Assembly: GCF_963667555.1 (NCBI RefSeq)
Contig: NZ_OY763421.1
Coordinates: forward strand, 62,001-126,000
Reading direction: 5' to 3'
From: an uncultured Methanolobus sp.
GTDB taxonomy: Archaea; Halobacteriota; Methanosarcinia; Methanosarcinales; Methanosarcinaceae
Length of the DNA stretch: 64,000 nucleotides
Shown here: piece after piece, positions 29,601 through 39,136 of the stretch
Numbering within the stretch: position 1 is the stretch's first letter
Layout of the letters: every line of letters starts with the position of its first letter
Position numbers and translations under genes: made by a program
Notes under the pieces: model-generated
What the model saw: the letters and a program-made list of their open reading frames with translations, nothing else
Told to the model about the DNA's origin: nothing
Database searches by the model: none

Positions 29601-30410
29601 CTTGGTGATATCCTGGAAGACTCCGGAAATAATGTTTTTTTCCACAGGGTATGCATTTATATTGATATATTTTTCAACCTCTTCAGAAAATATCTCTACG
29701 TTAGCTGGAATTCCTGTTAGTGCTACATTCCTGTGCAGGTCAAGAAAAGTGTTTTTCCGATTTTCAATACCGGGATATACTTCAGTTACACGTTTTCCTA
29801 CTACGTCTTCAGCTTTAAGCCCGGTAATATTTTCAAAATTCTCATTAACATCCAGAAAAACATAGTCTATAGGATATCCTTTATCATCTGTGATTATTTT
29901 AGTAATCACTACTCCACTAATGTTATTCTCAAAAAGAGCACGGTACTTTTCTTCAGTTTCGTGCAATTTCTTTTCAGCCTTTTTCTGAGATGTGATATCC
30001 CAGTTTGTACCTATCATCCGTTGTGGATTACCTGACCTGTCTCTTAAGACAGTAGCAAGGGAGCGAATGTTATGAATACTGCCATCAGGCCAGATAACAC
30101 GAAACTCAGTATCATACTCCTTTTCTCCCCTAAGTGCCATTCTGGCTTCGGCGTCACATCTTTGAAAGTCATCAGGATGAACATATTTCTGCCAGTCCTC
30201 TACGTTTTCACTGAACTCGTTTCTTGTGATGCCATACAGTTTGAACATCTGTTCGTCCCAGATCAGGCTATTGTTTACAAACTCCAGATCCCAGATGCCG
30301 ACACCACCTGCTCGTGTTGCCAGCATAAGCCTTTCATCTTCCAGTTCTTCTTCTTTTTGGATCTCCTCAAGATTGAGTGGGTAATTTAATATTGTGTTCA
30401 TCCAATCCAT
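23643..30410 (-). CDS. giant multi-PAS/PocR hybrid histidine kinase
   Basis: 2255 residues, cytoplasmic. Order: six PAS domains (about 25-830), a PocR ligand-binding domain (about 860-1020) with cysteines in ETCKHCIES, five more PAS domains (about 1040-1680), HisKA ([18 protein letters not shown]), HATPase_c ([12 protein letters not shown]), two receiver domains ([11 protein letters not shown]...[12 protein letters not shown] and [10 protein letters not shown]...[11 protein letters not shown]) and an HPt domain with the phosphorylatable His in [14 protein letters not shown] full internal phosphorelay with no output domain. The first 17 codons, including the ATG at 30410, lie inside the ISL3 copy that starts at 30359, so the native N-terminus has been replaced or lost. 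PAS 3-4 and PAS 8-10 look duplicated from each other. Confidence 0.9.
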   Translation of the reverse strand: MDWMNTILNYPLNLEEIQKEEELEDERLMLATRAGGVGIWDLEFVNNSLIWDEQMFKLYGITRNEFSENVEDWQKYVHPDDFQRCDAEARMALRGEKEYDTEFRVIWPDGSIHNIRSLATVLRDRSGNPQRMIGTNWDITSQKKAEKKLHETEEKYRALFENNISGVVITKIITDDKGYPIDYVFLDVNENFENITGLKAEDVVGKRVTEVYPGIENRKNTFLDLHRNVALTGIPANVEIFSEEVEKYININAYPVEKNIISGVFQDITKRKDIEQELKESQEKYHMLSDLTFEGITIHDNGIILEANEAVHRLTGYTNEELIGKSILEVLAHPDDVEIIKKQMMKETTKPYEIRVIRKDGTVFTTEIESHTITYKGKKVRVAAARDITERKKAEQELRESEERLKALHSTYFSGIFIHKDNIIIDCNQGLADMTGYTVEELIGMNGLLLTDESYRDEVIDNIKVNYDRPYEVIGVRKDGSRYPLSAHGKDIPYKGQKFRVVEFRDITEEKRAEERLRESEALLNDVGILSKVGGWNFDVATGAVKWTPEVYKIFDLEPDFKLAYGNTLNFYSSGSRKSVEKAFNDAIEKAEAYDLELEFITPKCNHKWIRTIGHPTIENGKVVKVTGSFQDITERKTTDEKLRGSEAILSEVSKIGKIGGWELDVGSNKVTWTEEVEDIQGIADVSDPAESLKLFLPESRNILEKALDDAVKNAEPYDLDLEMISGKGEHKWVRAIGKPVVEGNKVLKLTGTLQDITTLKRAELKLIESESRVRHKLNVIMEPEGDIGELELADIIDTQTLQSLMDDFYKLAHIGSATIDNKGNILVASGWQDICTNFHRVHPETCKHCIESDAEFSKGIAPGTFKLYKCKNNMWDVATPIMASGSQIGNLFLGQFFFDDEEVPYDTFRNQAKKYGFDEKEYMEALDKVPRWSRETVSIVMRFYTQLTSVLSSQSYSNIKLARTLNERDNLLASLHESEEKLKLFIEHAPASLAMFDRDMKYISASRRWMNDYFLGDRDIIGISHYEIFPEIGDEWKAAHKRAMEGEVVRNEDDLFKRTDGTVHHLRWEVRPWKTVDGSIGGVVIFSEDITERKKIEQELKESHEKYQMLSDATFEGIVFHDNGIVLEVNEAVTRGTGYSKEELLGKNIMKMVIHPDDLSMAIQKMKNKTTKPYEIRCISKDGTVFPIEIESYRITYKEKDVRVAAIRDITERKKAEAKLRESEERFRATFEQAAVGMCQANMNGYLTQMNQRFCDFVGYNTEELLQMNFADLTYPQDLEKELTMVEELVSGKRNDYSIEKRYIRKDGSLIWVNVTVTIVDSPDGTPLYFIAMIEDIDRRKQAEKELKESEERFKALHNASFGGITIHDKGIILDCNRGLSDVSGYSYEELIGMDGLLLIAESHRDLVMSRILAGYEKPYEAMGVRKDGTEYTLRLEARNIPYKGKQVRVVEFRDITEQKQAEKALLDKTEELERYFTSSLDLLCIANTKGEFVRLNPEWENVLGYSVDELEGRIFLDFVHPDDLEATIETVSKLEKQEKVSRFENRYRAKDGTYRWIEWRSVPIGELIYAAARDITLRKEAEEKLLEYAEELEDKNLELDKALIKAEEATRAKSDFLANMSHEIRTPMNGVIGMTNLLLTTKLNEEQRHYVDTVNKSGQNLLELINDILDISKIEAGKLEIDEIDTNLQEILEEVASLLSLKAHDKELEFICIADPEVPVNIKADPARLKQVLINLGGNAIKFTKEGEVVIRVTLESESDSEETLRFSVRDTGIGIPYGKKNLLFQKFSQVDASTTRYYGGTGLGLAISRELVELMNGEIGFESEEGKGSEFWFKLKLEKVSAAEMPEWHDMGIEGIHALVVDDNRTNREVLVKLLTSWNMQVEEAKDGPSAIQKLFKAHEEGEPYQIALLDMQMPGMDGSLLGRIIKSDKDLSNISLVMLSSAGQMPESWMQNKNNFAACLSKPIKSSVLFTKLSSLFSKEQKNGEIGGPESKIDKSADNAIKARILLVEDNVVNQHVAQSMLQKLGITADVANNGLEAIEALETIPYDLVFMDIQMPEMDGMEACRHIRNKNSSVINHDVPIIAMTAHAMKGDKEKCIEAGMSDYMSKPINLELLAAKIDKWLNNAPQKEDVTNSRDEENKEPLIFDHELFMENIMDDIVIARGIVEIFYRNAPRQLGELKEAIDKKEIAMIVNSAHSLKGASASVGGMALCDISSRIEILANSGQIDEVVKLLPELNRVYELLIKELEII

Positions 30411-31632
30411 ATTGGATGGACGATAAACTTTTGATTCAAATGGCTCTGGGAATAACCTCTCCGTGGTATGTTAAAGATATAAATCTCGATATTTCTAAAA
30501 AGAGAATGGATATTTATCTTGATTTTACAAGGGGAACGAAGTTCCCCTGTCCTGTTTGCAACAAACTGTGTGATCTCCATGATACCAAAGAAAAAGTATG
30601 GAGACACCTTGATTTTTTCCATCATGAAACATACATTCATGCAAGAGTTCCCCGAACAAAGTGTGATGGAGATGGTGTAAAACTTGTTGAAGTTCCATGG
30701 ACAAGACAAAACACTGGATTCACATTATTTTTTGAAGCATTGATCGTTGCTATGTCAAAAGAAATGAGTGCTTCTTCTATTGCTGAATTGATTAATATTC
30801 ATGAAAATTCAGTCTGGATAATTCTAGCTCATTATGTTGAAGAAGCAAGAGCAAAGATGGATCTGTCTGAACTTGATACTATCGGAGTAGATGAGATCTC
30901 TGTCAAAAAAGGTCACAGTTATGTGACCTTGTTCTATGACCTGAAAGAATAAAGAGTCATTCATATTGAAAATGGGAAGAAAAGAAGTGTTTTCAAGAAC
31001 TTCAGGGAAGTTATTTCCAGGAAGATAGATCCTGATAATATCAAGTATATTTCAATGGATATGTATCCTGCTTTTAAAGGTGGAGCAAGAGAATATTTCC
31101 CGAATGCTAAGATCGTTTACGATAAGTTCCATATTGTCAAAATGATGAACGATGCAATCGATAAGGTTCGAAGAAAGGAATATCAAACAAATAAAGAACT
31201 TGGTAAAACAAGATTCATGTGGTTGAAAAATCCTGAAAACCTATCGGATCGTGAAATAACTAAGATTCAATCGATTAAAGATCTGGATACAAAAACGGCA
31301 AAAGCTTATAGATTTAAGCTTGGACTTCAGCGTATGTGGGAAATCAAAAATATAGAAGTAGCAAGGGAATATCTCGATAAATGGCATTATTGGGGAACGC
31401 ATAGCAACATCAAGGAAATTATCACATTGGCTAAGATGATAAAAAGAAATTCTCACGGGATATTGGAATCAATTAAACAAGGTATCAGTAATGGTGTTGT
31501 TGAAGGATTGAACAACAAGATCAAGACTGCTTTTAAGAGATCATATGGATTGAAGACTGAGAAGTGTAGGAATACAATGATATTCTTAATGGCGGGTAAA
31601 CTTCGTTTACCCACACGATGTTAAAGAGAGCC
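30359..31632 (+). mobile_element. ISL3-family insertion sequence, copy 1 (1274 bp, inactivated)
   Basis: Boundaries come from alignment with copy 2. The left end GGATCTCCTCAAGATTGAGT and the right end (GGCTCTCTTTAACATCGTGT read inward) are imperfect inverted repeats that continue into a shared GTGGGTAA. Outside flanks TTCTTTTT and ATACTTTT do not match, so no 8-bp target duplication survives. It sits between the 5' end of the giant kinase and the 3' end of jetD (16 bp away). It is 2 bp longer than copy 2 near the transposase stop. Confidence 0.9.
30377..31624 (+). pseudogene. ISL3 transposase, nonsense-interrupted
   Basis: Same protein as the intact transposase at 50530-51750, but a C-to-A change turns a TCA serine codon into TAA at 30950-30952, splitting it into a 191-residue N-terminal part (zinc-ribbon CPVCNKLC, helix-turn-helix and first catalytic Asp in IGVDEISVKKGH) and an in-frame remainder (second Asp in SMDMYPAFKGG and Glu in GVVEGLNNKIKT). 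A 2-bp difference at the 3' end also changes the last residues. Without readthrough it cannot produce transposase, though copy 2 could act on it in trans. Confidence 0.9.
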
Positions 31633-31648
31633 ATACTTTTTAATGTAA

Positions 31649-32827
31649 TCATACATCCGCAGTCTCATGTATTTTCTCTAAAACATATTCCTGAGGGATT
31701 TTTTCTTGCTCTAAACGGTTATTTATTTCCAAGCTGCAGAGATGATCGAACAGTAAATATTCTTCTGGATTTAAGTGATCAAGTTCTGTTACATTCGTGC
31801 AGGCACCTGTAACAGCCAAATCCTCAAACTCCCTGAAGGTTTCAAGATCCATCATACAGGATTGTGTTTGCGGGAAATATCCTCGTATTTGAGACAAGAT
31901 CTGGAAACCATGAGGATCAATATCTCCCCAGTAGATGATTTGCTTACCAACCAGCCATTCTGCACCTTTCAGGGTTCCTACACCGAACCCTTTCCCAAAT
32001 ATGGCTATAGAATCTTTCATTGAAGGAAGGGTCAGGAAATTAAGGACGTTGGTCTTATTCTCAAGAACAAATACTCTTTTGCAGGGGATATTCAGCTGAT
32101 TGAATTGGCCTTGTGGAATGCTAAGGTCATCAATACCACTAAAAAGGTTTTGAGCAGTTTCTGGATCGAGTATTCTGAGTCTTATCAAAGGTTCATCGTA
32201 CTTCAGATTATAACGTTTGTTGAAATAGGATTCATTCTTGTTTACATAGTCCTCTATAAGGATATCAAGAAGAGGTTTGATAATGGCTGTGTTCTCTTCA
32301 ATGAACTTAGTGGATATGTCCAGTGGAATCTCACGGATAAAGATGTTGGGCTTTGGGTTTTCAAGGAAATACTTGCATACTTTAAGGATACCATCCCACT
32401 CATCAAGATTATCAAGGACCTTTATGGGGTTTGATTCTGCCCATGGCAGCAATTGAGGAAGTTCATCAGTCAGTTTTTGCACTACCAGTAAGAATCGCTT
32501 GTATTCGTATTCCTTCCTGAAGAACTTGAGATAATCATCAAGGGTTTCAAAGAATATTTTATCAGGGAAGTTTTGCGTACCTATTTTTTGGTCATTTCGC
32601 TGGATAAATTCTACCGTGTAGCCATATCCTTTATTTTCTTTTGATTCGCTTGTCAGAACCTCAATTTCGTCTCGAATTTGAGGAAAGTTGTTTAGGGTAT
32701 CTTTTGCTTTTACTTTACCAAATGATATGAATATGGGAAATTCTGGTGTGCTACAAACTGAAGAGGAAAGAATATCCTTATACAGACGGAAAGCTTTTGT
32801 CCGGATCTCTTCTGGTTGGATTATCAC
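31649..32827 (-). CDS. jetD: Wadjet component JetD (DUF3322/DUF2220, nuclease subunit)
   Basis: 392 residues. The N-terminal part matches the DUF3322-like arm, and the C-terminal part is the Toprim-related DUF2220 fold with VFVLENKTNVLNFL (catalytic Glu) and YWGDIDPHGFQIL (DxD metal site). In Wadjet, JetD is the endonuclease that cuts circular DNA once JetABC has extruded it. The start is a GTG overlapping the jetC stop as GTGA. The protein reaches a family-typical end (NNRLEQEKIPQEY), so the IS 16 bp downstream has not truncated it. Last gene of the jetABCD operon. Confidence 0.9.
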   Translation of the reverse strand: MIIQPEEIRTKAFRLYKDILSSSVCSTPEFPIFISFGKVKAKDTLNNFPQIRDEIEVLTSESKENKGYGYTVEFIQRNDQKIGTQNFPDKIFFETLDDYLKFFRKEYEYKRFLLVVQKLTDELPQLLPWAESNPIKVLDNLDEWDGILKVCKYFLENPKPNIFIREIPLDISTKFIEENTAIIKPLLDILIEDYVNKNESYFNKRYNLKYDEPLIRLRILDPETAQNLFSGIDDLSIPQGQFNQLNIPCKRVFVLENKTNVLNFLTLPSMKDSIAIFGKGFGVGTLKGAEWLVGKQIIYWGDIDPHGFQILSQIRGYFPQTQSCMMDLETFREFEDLAVTGACTNVTELDHLNPEEYLLFDHLCSLEINNRLEQEKIPQEYVLEKIHETADV

Positions 32828-35800
32828 ATCATCACTTCCATTTGTATCCTTTCTTTATGGTCATTGTATTCTTGTATGGTCGTATTGAGTATTTTAGAGT
32901 CATCAAAATTAGCCGTATTTGATACTACATGAATAAAATTAACATAATCTGCAATTACATCGATGCTTCTTGATGGAGTAACGACTAATACTTGAAGATT
33001 TAATTCCTTGAACAAATCAAAACCATATCTAATGGTTCCATCTGAGGCTTTTGGAAAGGCTTCGTCAAGTATAATGAATCGGAATGATGTGGACTCTGGG
33101 TTGTTTCCTCCTGGTCCAAATCTATAAGCAAGGGCAGATGCAAGGATTGTACATGCTAATTTTCCTTTCTGACCACCAGATGAACCGTCTGAATCACTAT
33201 AATAGTTCACCAGACTATCATCTTCACATGATCGTTCTTCACCTGCATATGTCAGCCAGTTCCTGACATCTGTTACAGTCCTTGTCCAATTGTTATTGGG
33301 TGTATCTGTTGTTTTGAACTTGTCCAATAAGAGTTTTACTTTCTGGAACTTTTCTTCATTATTGTTGTCCTGGACAGCAAAGCTGTCTTCCAAGCAACTT
33401 TTTAGTTCGCTCTGGAATTCTCTGATAGTTTGACTGGTTGTTTTTTCTGTTGTTAATTTGAAGTAGGTATTGGGATTGTAATGTAATCCACGAAGGTACT
33501 TGTTGATTACTTCGATGTCCTTTTTAATTCGATCTGCTCTGTAATAAAGTTCTTTGTGGAAATTAGCAATTGAAGTATTCGTGTCCTTTCGCAGTTTCTC
33601 TTCGAAATCCTTTTCATGTTTTGGCAGGTCATCTTTCTTTAATTTAGCATAGATCTTACTATAAGCAGGAATGTCTAGTATGTCTGTGCCTAGTTCATAT
33701 GTTTCTTCAGAATATGTTGTTTTGTAGGTAGCCATGTCCGATGCTATACTACCTTTTAATTCTCCTATCTTCCTTTCTTTTTTTGATATATCAATAATTA
33801 GTTTTTCTTTTGTAGTGCGATGTACTTCATCTATTGAAGGGAGAGATAGGTCATGTCTTGTTAGATAAATTGAGACATCAGGTTTGTCTTCCTGTTCATG
33901 GTATGGAGAATCCTCTAGTTCTTTTTTACATTCTTCAAGTTCTGTTTTTCTTATCCTGATGCTTTCTTTTTTGAGAGTTTTATCACTTTCAAGTTGTTTT
34001 TTATCATTTTCTTGAAGGACAATATCTTCAGTTACTTCAGATAATCTTTCTCTTAGGGTTTTCAAATGGTCTGAACTCTTTTCGAGTTCTATCACTTCTT
34101 TCTGGTATTGGTCGATCTTTTTAACTATTGATTGCCAGTCAATATTATCGAAATGTTGAATATACAGGATACGATTGAGGGTTTTTTCTGTATCTTCTAG
34201 TTTTGCCTGTTCTGCTTTGTAGTTACTCTGCTCTTTGATACATTCTTGTATTTGTTGGTGCAGGGCTTCTTTTTGATTTTCAATTATTTTGATCTTTTCT
34301 TTATTATCCCAGCCAAGAACATAGTGCTTTCTATCTAAAAGGTTACGTCTGTCATCTTTTTCGTGTTTACCCCCGCTTCCTTTTATTTGTCCTTTCCTGG
34401 TGATTGCCTTTGTTCCCCTCTGGAAATCTTCCATATTGTCACAGCAAATAAGGTCAAACTTCGTGATTAGCTCATTGTATATCCATCCATAGAACCTTGA
34501 ATCAGTCTTAAGTTCTATTTTATCAATGACAAGATTTTCTTTGGTATCATCTCTTGTAGAGAGTTTGAACTTATCTGGAACCCTGAAGTAGACAAGACGT
34601 TCTTTCAAATCGGTTTGGTTGACATATTCACTGATTGTCTTGTAATGTTCTTCTGGAACCAGGAGGCTTAGTCCAAAGTTATGTAGAAGTCTTTCGAGTG
34701 CTCCTTCCCATTCATTCTCGCTCGACTTGACTTTGATAAGTTCTCCGACAAATGGTAGTTTATCCACACCTTCAATGGAACAGTTCTTGAGGATGGCAGC
34801 ACGAATAGCCAAGTTTTTAGCTGGTATTTGGGTCGTCCTTAGTTTTAACGATTGAAGCTCTTCTCCCTGTTTTTTGAATTCTTTATCCAGTTCTTTTTGA
34901 GTGGAGAGAAGATCACTAATTCCGTCGGTATGTTTATCCCGTTCTTTTTTTGTTAGTATTAATCGTTGTTCTACCACATTGATTGTGTTTTTGAAAGCAG
35001 TTTCATTATAAGGAGGGGTAATTCCAACGGAAGTGCATTCTTTGGCATAATCTTCCTGTTTATCTTTCTTTTCCTTTTTCTCAGCTTCTAGTTTTTCAAT
35101 GACTGTTTGTAATTGTTGTATCCTTTGACCAGCTTCGTCCTGTCTTATAGCAATGTTGATGTCGGTTTCTTGGCCTCTTAACTGCTTTAATTCATTTTCT
35201 TTCTTCTTGATACTGATTTCAAGTTCAGCAAGAGCAGCTTCTGTGAATTCTATGAATTGAGTTAGAAAATCGTATTTTCTTTCTGCAAAGTAGTATGATA
35301 GGTATTTTTTACAAACATATAATTGTTCAATTTCCAAAGTAATTGTTTCGTACTTTTTTATAGTCCCCATCATTGGTTCAAGCAATGCTATTTGTTTTTT
35401 ATCTTTTAGGATGGAGTCATATATGTTTGTAAGGTGTTTGTAGCCATTCAACATCTCTTTGATCATCTCTTTGAAATCAGCTTCTTCAAGCATATGATTC
35501 CGCATAAATGGAGTAAGATCATCAATGGTTTTCATTGAAACGGTTTGGAAAAAGAGGTCCAGTACTTTTTCAGACTTTATGCCAAAGAATTGTTGAAATG
35601 ATAGACTATAATCTTTGTATGAATCGAAAACAGAAGTATTGGGCAAATCCTTGATGCGTTTTTTTAAGGCAAATATGTCGGTTTCGTCATCCTTGAGTTC
35701 GAAGTGTTTCTGGATAGATAGTTCTTCTTTGGATGTAACAAAGAATTTTTTAATATTAACGCCATCCATCGAAAATACCTGTGCTAATGTCATGCCCTTC

Positions 35801-36210
35801 TTGAGGCCTCGATTATAAAAGTAGCACAACAAGACAGAATATTTGCCTTCATCACGCAGGTTGACAGGTTTTGAGTTGTTATAGTTGTCTTTTTCATTCT
35901 TGTAACTTCCAAGTATATAGGACTTAAGGGATCGTTCACCCTTTTTTGCTTCACCTGCTTGATTATAGGTTATTTTCTGAGGGGGGACCAATAAAGTAAT
36001 TATTGCATCAACTAATGTTGATTTCCCTGATTGATTAGCACCGGTTATCAATGAATTGAAGCCCTGGGGATTGATTGTCCAGAGTTTCTGGTTAAAAGTA
36101 CCCCAGTTGAAAACTTCAAGTTGGTGCAGCCTAAAACCTTTGAGGTTATCATCGTCCAGGTAATCAACTAGTAGATTCTGGGTCATGTTCTGTTCCGTCC
36201 TCTGTATCAT
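32824..36210 (-). CDS. jetC: Wadjet component JetC (SMC-like ATPase)
   Basis: 1128 residues, the usual size. N-terminal ATPase half with Walker A GANQSGKSTLVDAI (about 57-70), two long coiled-coil arms around a hinge (about 280-880), and the C-terminal half with signature-like SDGSSGGQKGKLACTILA and Walker B FIILDEAFPKAS. It is the MukB-like motor that extrudes DNA loops with JetA and JetB and marks small circular plasmids for cleavage. AGGG lies 7 nt before the ATG at 36210, so I keep the full length; this gives a 47-nt overlap with jetB and implies translational coupling. It overlaps jetD by 4 nt. Confidence 0.93.
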   Translation of the reverse strand: MIQRTEQNMTQNLLVDYLDDDNLKGFRLHQLEVFNWGTFNQKLWTINPQGFNSLITGANQSGKSTLVDAIITLLVPPQKITYNQAGEAKKGERSLKSYILGSYKNEKDNYNNSKPVNLRDEGKYSVLLCYFYNRGLKKGMTLAQVFSMDGVNIKKFFVTSKEELSIQKHFELKDDETDIFALKKRIKDLPNTSVFDSYKDYSLSFQQFFGIKSEKVLDLFFQTVSMKTIDDLTPFMRNHMLEEADFKEMIKEMLNGYKHLTNIYDSILKDKKQIALLEPMMGTIKKYETITLEIEQLYVCKKYLSYYFAERKYDFLTQFIEFTEAALAELEISIKKKENELKQLRGQETDINIAIRQDEAGQRIQQLQTVIEKLEAEKKEKKDKQEDYAKECTSVGITPPYNETAFKNTINVVEQRLILTKKERDKHTDGISDLLSTQKELDKEFKKQGEELQSLKLRTTQIPAKNLAIRAAILKNCSIEGVDKLPFVGELIKVKSSENEWEGALERLLHNFGLSLLVPEEHYKTISEYVNQTDLKERLVYFRVPDKFKLSTRDDTKENLVIDKIELKTDSRFYGWIYNELITKFDLICCDNMEDFQRGTKAITRKGQIKGSGGKHEKDDRRNLLDRKHYVLGWDNKEKIKIIENQKEALHQQIQECIKEQSNYKAEQAKLEDTEKTLNRILYIQHFDNIDWQSIVKKIDQYQKEVIELEKSSDHLKTLRERLSEVTEDIVLQENDKKQLESDKTLKKESIRIRKTELEECKKELEDSPYHEQEDKPDVSIYLTRHDLSLPSIDEVHRTTKEKLIIDISKKERKIGELKGSIASDMATYKTTYSEETYELGTDILDIPAYSKIYAKLKKDDLPKHEKDFEEKLRKDTNTSIANFHKELYYRADRIKKDIEVINKYLRGLHYNPNTYFKLTTEKTTSQTIREFQSELKSCLEDSFAVQDNNNEEKFQKVKLLLDKFKTTDTPNNNWTRTVTDVRNWLTYAGEERSCEDDSLVNYYSDSDGSSGGQKGKLACTILASALAYRFGPGGNNPESTSFRFIILDEAFPKASDGTIRYGFDLFKELNLQVLVVTPSRSIDVIADYVNFIHVVSNTANFDDSKILNTTIQEYNDHKERIQMEVMM

Positions 36211-36799
36211 TTTCTATCCCTACGTTTTTTGCATGTTCACGTAGATTTTCCAGAATTTCATGAACGTTTTCATTATCAATTAAAGCAAAAAGTATCGTTC
36301 TTATTTCGAATGCATCTTTATCTGTACTCAATTCTCTTAAAAACCCATAATCTTTGACCTTATTAATGAGAGTATTGATGTCTCTATCGATTTTTGCTTC
36401 GTTGGAGGAGCTTGGCATGTACGATTTCATCATGGCAACTATGGTCTTTCTGTCTATAGAACAAAAAGGTGAGTCATTGCCAGTTGTTCTTTGATCTTCA
36501 TATAATCTCTCGACAAGGAGTACACAAAGCAGGGTCAGGTGATAAGAAAGTGGTCTTCTGCCAATTAAAGAAGGTAGGATTTGTTCTGTTTGTTCACCAT
36601 ATTCTTTTTGCCTGAGGAATGCATATCCATCATCTTCATGAACAATCAATTCAATGCCGATACTTGAAAAATACTTCTTAAGGGCCGGTTTATACTGGAT
36701 AAGATTATCCCATACATTTGCATCGTTTTTGAAAACATTTCCTTTTAGTAACTTGATTACCGATATGGCATAGAGGAGCTGATCATTATTTTCTGTCAT
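36164..36799 (-). CDS. jetB: Wadjet component JetB (DUF4194, MukE-like)
   Basis: 211 residues. Two winged-helix-like segments, as in DUF4194/MukE proteins: a first around FSSIGIELIVHEDDGYAFLRQ and a second around LINKVKDYGFLREL. The central run RRPLSYHLTLLCVLLVERLYE is typical of the family. JetB binds the kleisin-like JetA and regulates the JetC ATPase. AGGAG 6 nt before the ATG; only 2 nt separate it from jetA, and its end overlaps jetC by 47 nt. The acidic tail (NDTEDGTEHDPE) is encoded within this overlap. Confidence 0.88.
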   Translation of the reverse strand: MTENNDQLLYAISVIKLLKGNVFKNDANVWDNLIQYKPALKKYFSSIGIELIVHEDDGYAFLRQKEYGEQTEQILPSLIGRRPLSYHLTLLCVLLVERLYEDQRTTGNDSPFCSIDRKTIVAMMKSYMPSSSNEAKIDRDINTLINKVKDYGFLRELSTDKDAFEIRTILFALIDNENVHEILENLREHAKNVGIENDTEDGTEHDPESTS

Positions 36800-36801
36800 A
36801 T

Positions 36802-38244
36802 TTAACTCCTACAAAATATTATTTGGGGTATTTGTATCCAATAGCGTTTTTGACTTATCATATTAGAGATTATAATTATCTCTGAGAGGTCTTCATTTAT
36901 AACGGCTTTTTCATTATTTGATGCGATTTCTATGTAGGCTAATATTTCTTCCATGCCTCTTTTTATTGGATATGTTTCTATGATGGTTTTCAGTGATATT
37001 TGGGAAGTGGTTCCAAGGAATTCCTGTATTCTTCCTTCGATTTCTTTTTTATCAATGCTGAATTGAGTATACAGATCAGAAGGATTGATATCATCGGTTG
37101 AGCCGAGAACGATTTCTTCTTTTCTTAGTTTTGTCGTTGTTTTTGGAGACCATAACTGTCTGTTCATTATCATTTCGATTTCTGCTTTACTATTGATTTC
37201 AAAGAAATTCGCTTTTGATGGAGGAGTATCTTTTATCTCAAATGCGATTGATTTGATATTGTTGATTATATCCATTATCCTCTTGTTTTCCAGGTATGCT
37301 CTTTCATCAAGAAACCTGCTCAGTTGTTCGGCAAGCGCATGATTGACCTTTTGTACCTTTGCTCCTGCTCTGCTGAGTTTAATTACCATATCTTCAAGAG
37401 TAGAATCCAGTTGTTTGATTTCTTGTATTTGTTGGATCTCAAGGGTCATTTCTATTAGCTTGTCGAGTTCGTCTAGTTGTTCTTGAGATTGGAGTAGGTT
37501 CCAGAAAGCTTCGAGGCTTTTTCCTTGATCTGAATTACGGATATCGTCTTCAGTTGAGAAGACATCATCCAATATCTCGCCCTTTTGGACATCTTCCTGA
37601 ATTAGCTTTATTCTAGTTTCCATGTCCAGCGAGCGAAAATTATATTCAATTTCCTTGAAATCTGTTAACATACCGTTTATGGTCTGGCATGTGTCAAAAT
37701 AACGTTCTCTTATCTGTGTGCCTGTTAATGTATCTGCGATACCGGCTTCGACTTTCTCGATTTCAAGTTCGATCTCTTGTTTTTGTTTTTTGAGTTCTTT
37801 TAGTCTCTCTGTTGAATCTTTACCACTTTCGTAGGCTAATTCTTTAAGAGTGCTAATTATCTTGAGGAGACGAGATTCTGTACCTACAAATTTTCTGGTT
37901 TCGATCAGGTTCTTTACCCAATCAAGTGCTTTTTCAGTGTAGTGTGTTAGCTCAAGAATGATTTGATCGTCCGATGAATAGCGAGATCTCAAAAACCCAG
38001 CATTTGTCCAGTCGTCGAGATATTCAGCTGGTGGTCTTGAATATGTATCTATACCTTCTTGTGTTCTTAAATAGTAAATAAAATTTGAGAGGTTTGATTC
38101 AAGGTCATCTTTTGGTATTTCAAGAAGATTGTTCTCTTTGAATTGCTGATAAAGGAAACTGATGATCAATGGACTATTATTAGTATTTAATAGCCTGAAA
38201 GATGGATGATTATCTTTTAGTTGCTTGATATTTTGATATTCCAT
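36802..38244 (-). CDS. jetA: Wadjet component JetA (DUF3375, kleisin-like)
   Basis: 480 residues. The N-terminus (SFRLLNTNNSPLIISFLYQQF) is the characteristic opening of DUF3375 proteins, the MukF/kleisin-like subunit of Wadjet. A helical coiled-coil middle (about 140-330) and a small C-terminal winged-helix region (about 390-470) follow. JetA bridges the two JetC heads. It is the promoter-proximal gene of jetABCD. Upstream, a 22-bp TATA-containing stretch (38350-38371) is almost identical to one upstream of the gene at 53455, so the operon probably has its own promoter separate from the preceding radical SAM gene. Confidence 0.88.
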   Translation of the reverse strand: MEYQNIKQLKDNHPSFRLLNTNNSPLIISFLYQQFKENNLLEIPKDDLESNLSNFIYYLRTQEGIDTYSRPPAEYLDDWTNAGFLRSRYSSDDQIILELTHYTEKALDWVKNLIETRKFVGTESRLLKIISTLKELAYESGKDSTERLKELKKQKQEIELEIEKVEAGIADTLTGTQIRERYFDTCQTINGMLTDFKEIEYNFRSLDMETRIKLIQEDVQKGEILDDVFSTEDDIRNSDQGKSLEAFWNLLQSQEQLDELDKLIEMTLEIQQIQEIKQLDSTLEDMVIKLSRAGAKVQKVNHALAEQLSRFLDERAYLENKRIMDIINNIKSIAFEIKDTPPSKANFFEINSKAEIEMIMNRQLWSPKTTTKLRKEEIVLGSTDDINPSDLYTQFSIDKKEIEGRIQEFLGTTSQISLKTIIETYPIKRGMEEILAYIEIASNNEKAVINEDLSEIIIISNMISQKRYWIQIPQIIFCRS

Positions 38245-38349
38245 TTATCTTCCTCTGAAAATTGAACAAGCTACTTTCATTAATTTAGACCTTGTTTGCT
38301 TTTTTGATTGCTGCCATTATTAGCCCCACTAGATAATAAGTAACAATTG

Positions 38350-38371
38350 TACTTAAATATTATGTTTAATT
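38350..38371 (-). promoter_or_regulatory. promoter motif upstream of jetA
   Basis: Read on the minus strand it contains ATATTTAAGTA, a TATA-like box, after TTAAACAT. 21 of 22 bases are the same at 53488-53509. It lies about 106-127 bp before the jetA start. Confidence 0.45.
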
Positions 38372-38518
38372 GTATATGGTAAAATTAAGCTTGTATTGAT
38401 TTTTTCCGATTAAGATTGATTTAAAATAGAGAAGTAGTTAACACAAAAATAATATAGATGTCATCGATGGTTTAAAATCCCAGTTACAAAAGCAATTCAA
38501 ATGGATTTCAGGTAGCTT

Positions 38519-39136
38519 TCACTCTCTTGATTTAGCAACTTTCTTTGCAAGCTCTTTGTCTTCAAGATCAACAAAACCTGTAATATGGAGATGTTCGTTT
38601 TCAATAATGTACTCCACATTTTCGTCATGAAACAAAACAGAAGCATCATATGCTTCGGTAAGAAAAACAACTTCCTTATCAGGGTCATCATACCATGTTC
38701 TGTTAGGATATTCATTGTTGATGTTAAAAGGACCTGCAATCAAAACATCCATATTACTGAGCAAGTCATGAATATTTTTGTCTGTAGTATTAAGGAGTTT
38801 GGCTGCAGAATAACCCGAAAAACAGGCTACATTTAACCCTTTTTCCTTGATTACACTTGTAAACATATATAGTGCTTTTACCTGCTGAAATGGTTCTCCT
38901 CCTGTTAGAGTTACGCCTTCACAGTTTGTTTTGTAACAAATGGATGCTATATCATTCGCAAATTTCACAGGATCTACAAGATATTTTGCTATATGTGGCT
39001 GTTTTTCTTTGTTGAAACAACCTTTGCAACCTATGGTACACCCCTGAACCCATATAACGACTCTTTTTCCTGGGCCATTGGTATAGCTACCACATAACAC
39101 GTCCGAAACATTGAGGAGAATATCTACTTCTGACAT
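38519..39136 (-). CDS. radical SAM activating-enzyme-like protein (NrdG type)
   Basis: 205 residues. N-terminal radical SAM core with the 4Fe-4S motif in CTIGCKGCFN (CxxxCxxC) and the SAM-contacting GVTLTGGEPFQQ. The fold and length match activases of anaerobic ribonucleotide reductase and the wider '4Fe-4S single-cluster' group. No glycyl-radical enzyme is encoded nearby, so a role as classical NrdG is doubtful; it more likely modifies a partner in the operon or generates a radical-derived product. The ATG overlaps the upstream AAA+ stop as TAATG. It is the last gene of a five-gene operon (48563 to 38519), followed by 274 bp containing the jetA promoter. Confidence 0.85.
   Translation of the reverse strand: MSEVDILLNVSDVLCGSYTNGPGKRVVIWVQGCTIGCKGCFNKEKQPHIAKYLVDPVKFANDIASICYKTNCEGVTLTGGEPFQQVKALYMFTSVIKEKGLNVACFSGYSAAKLLNTTDKNIHDLLSNMDVLIAGPFNINNEYPNRTWYDDPDKEVVFLTEAYDASVLFHDENVEYIIENEHLHITGFVDLEDKELAKKVAKSRE

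Noticed and set aside
31055..31624. Separate 189-residue transposase gene
   Set aside because: It is the in-frame remainder of the nonsense-split ISL3 transposase, shown by comparison with copy 2.
38519..39136. Assigning the radical SAM gene as true nrdG
   Set aside because: No anaerobic ribonucleotide reductase gene is nearby and the gene is locked in an unrelated operon.
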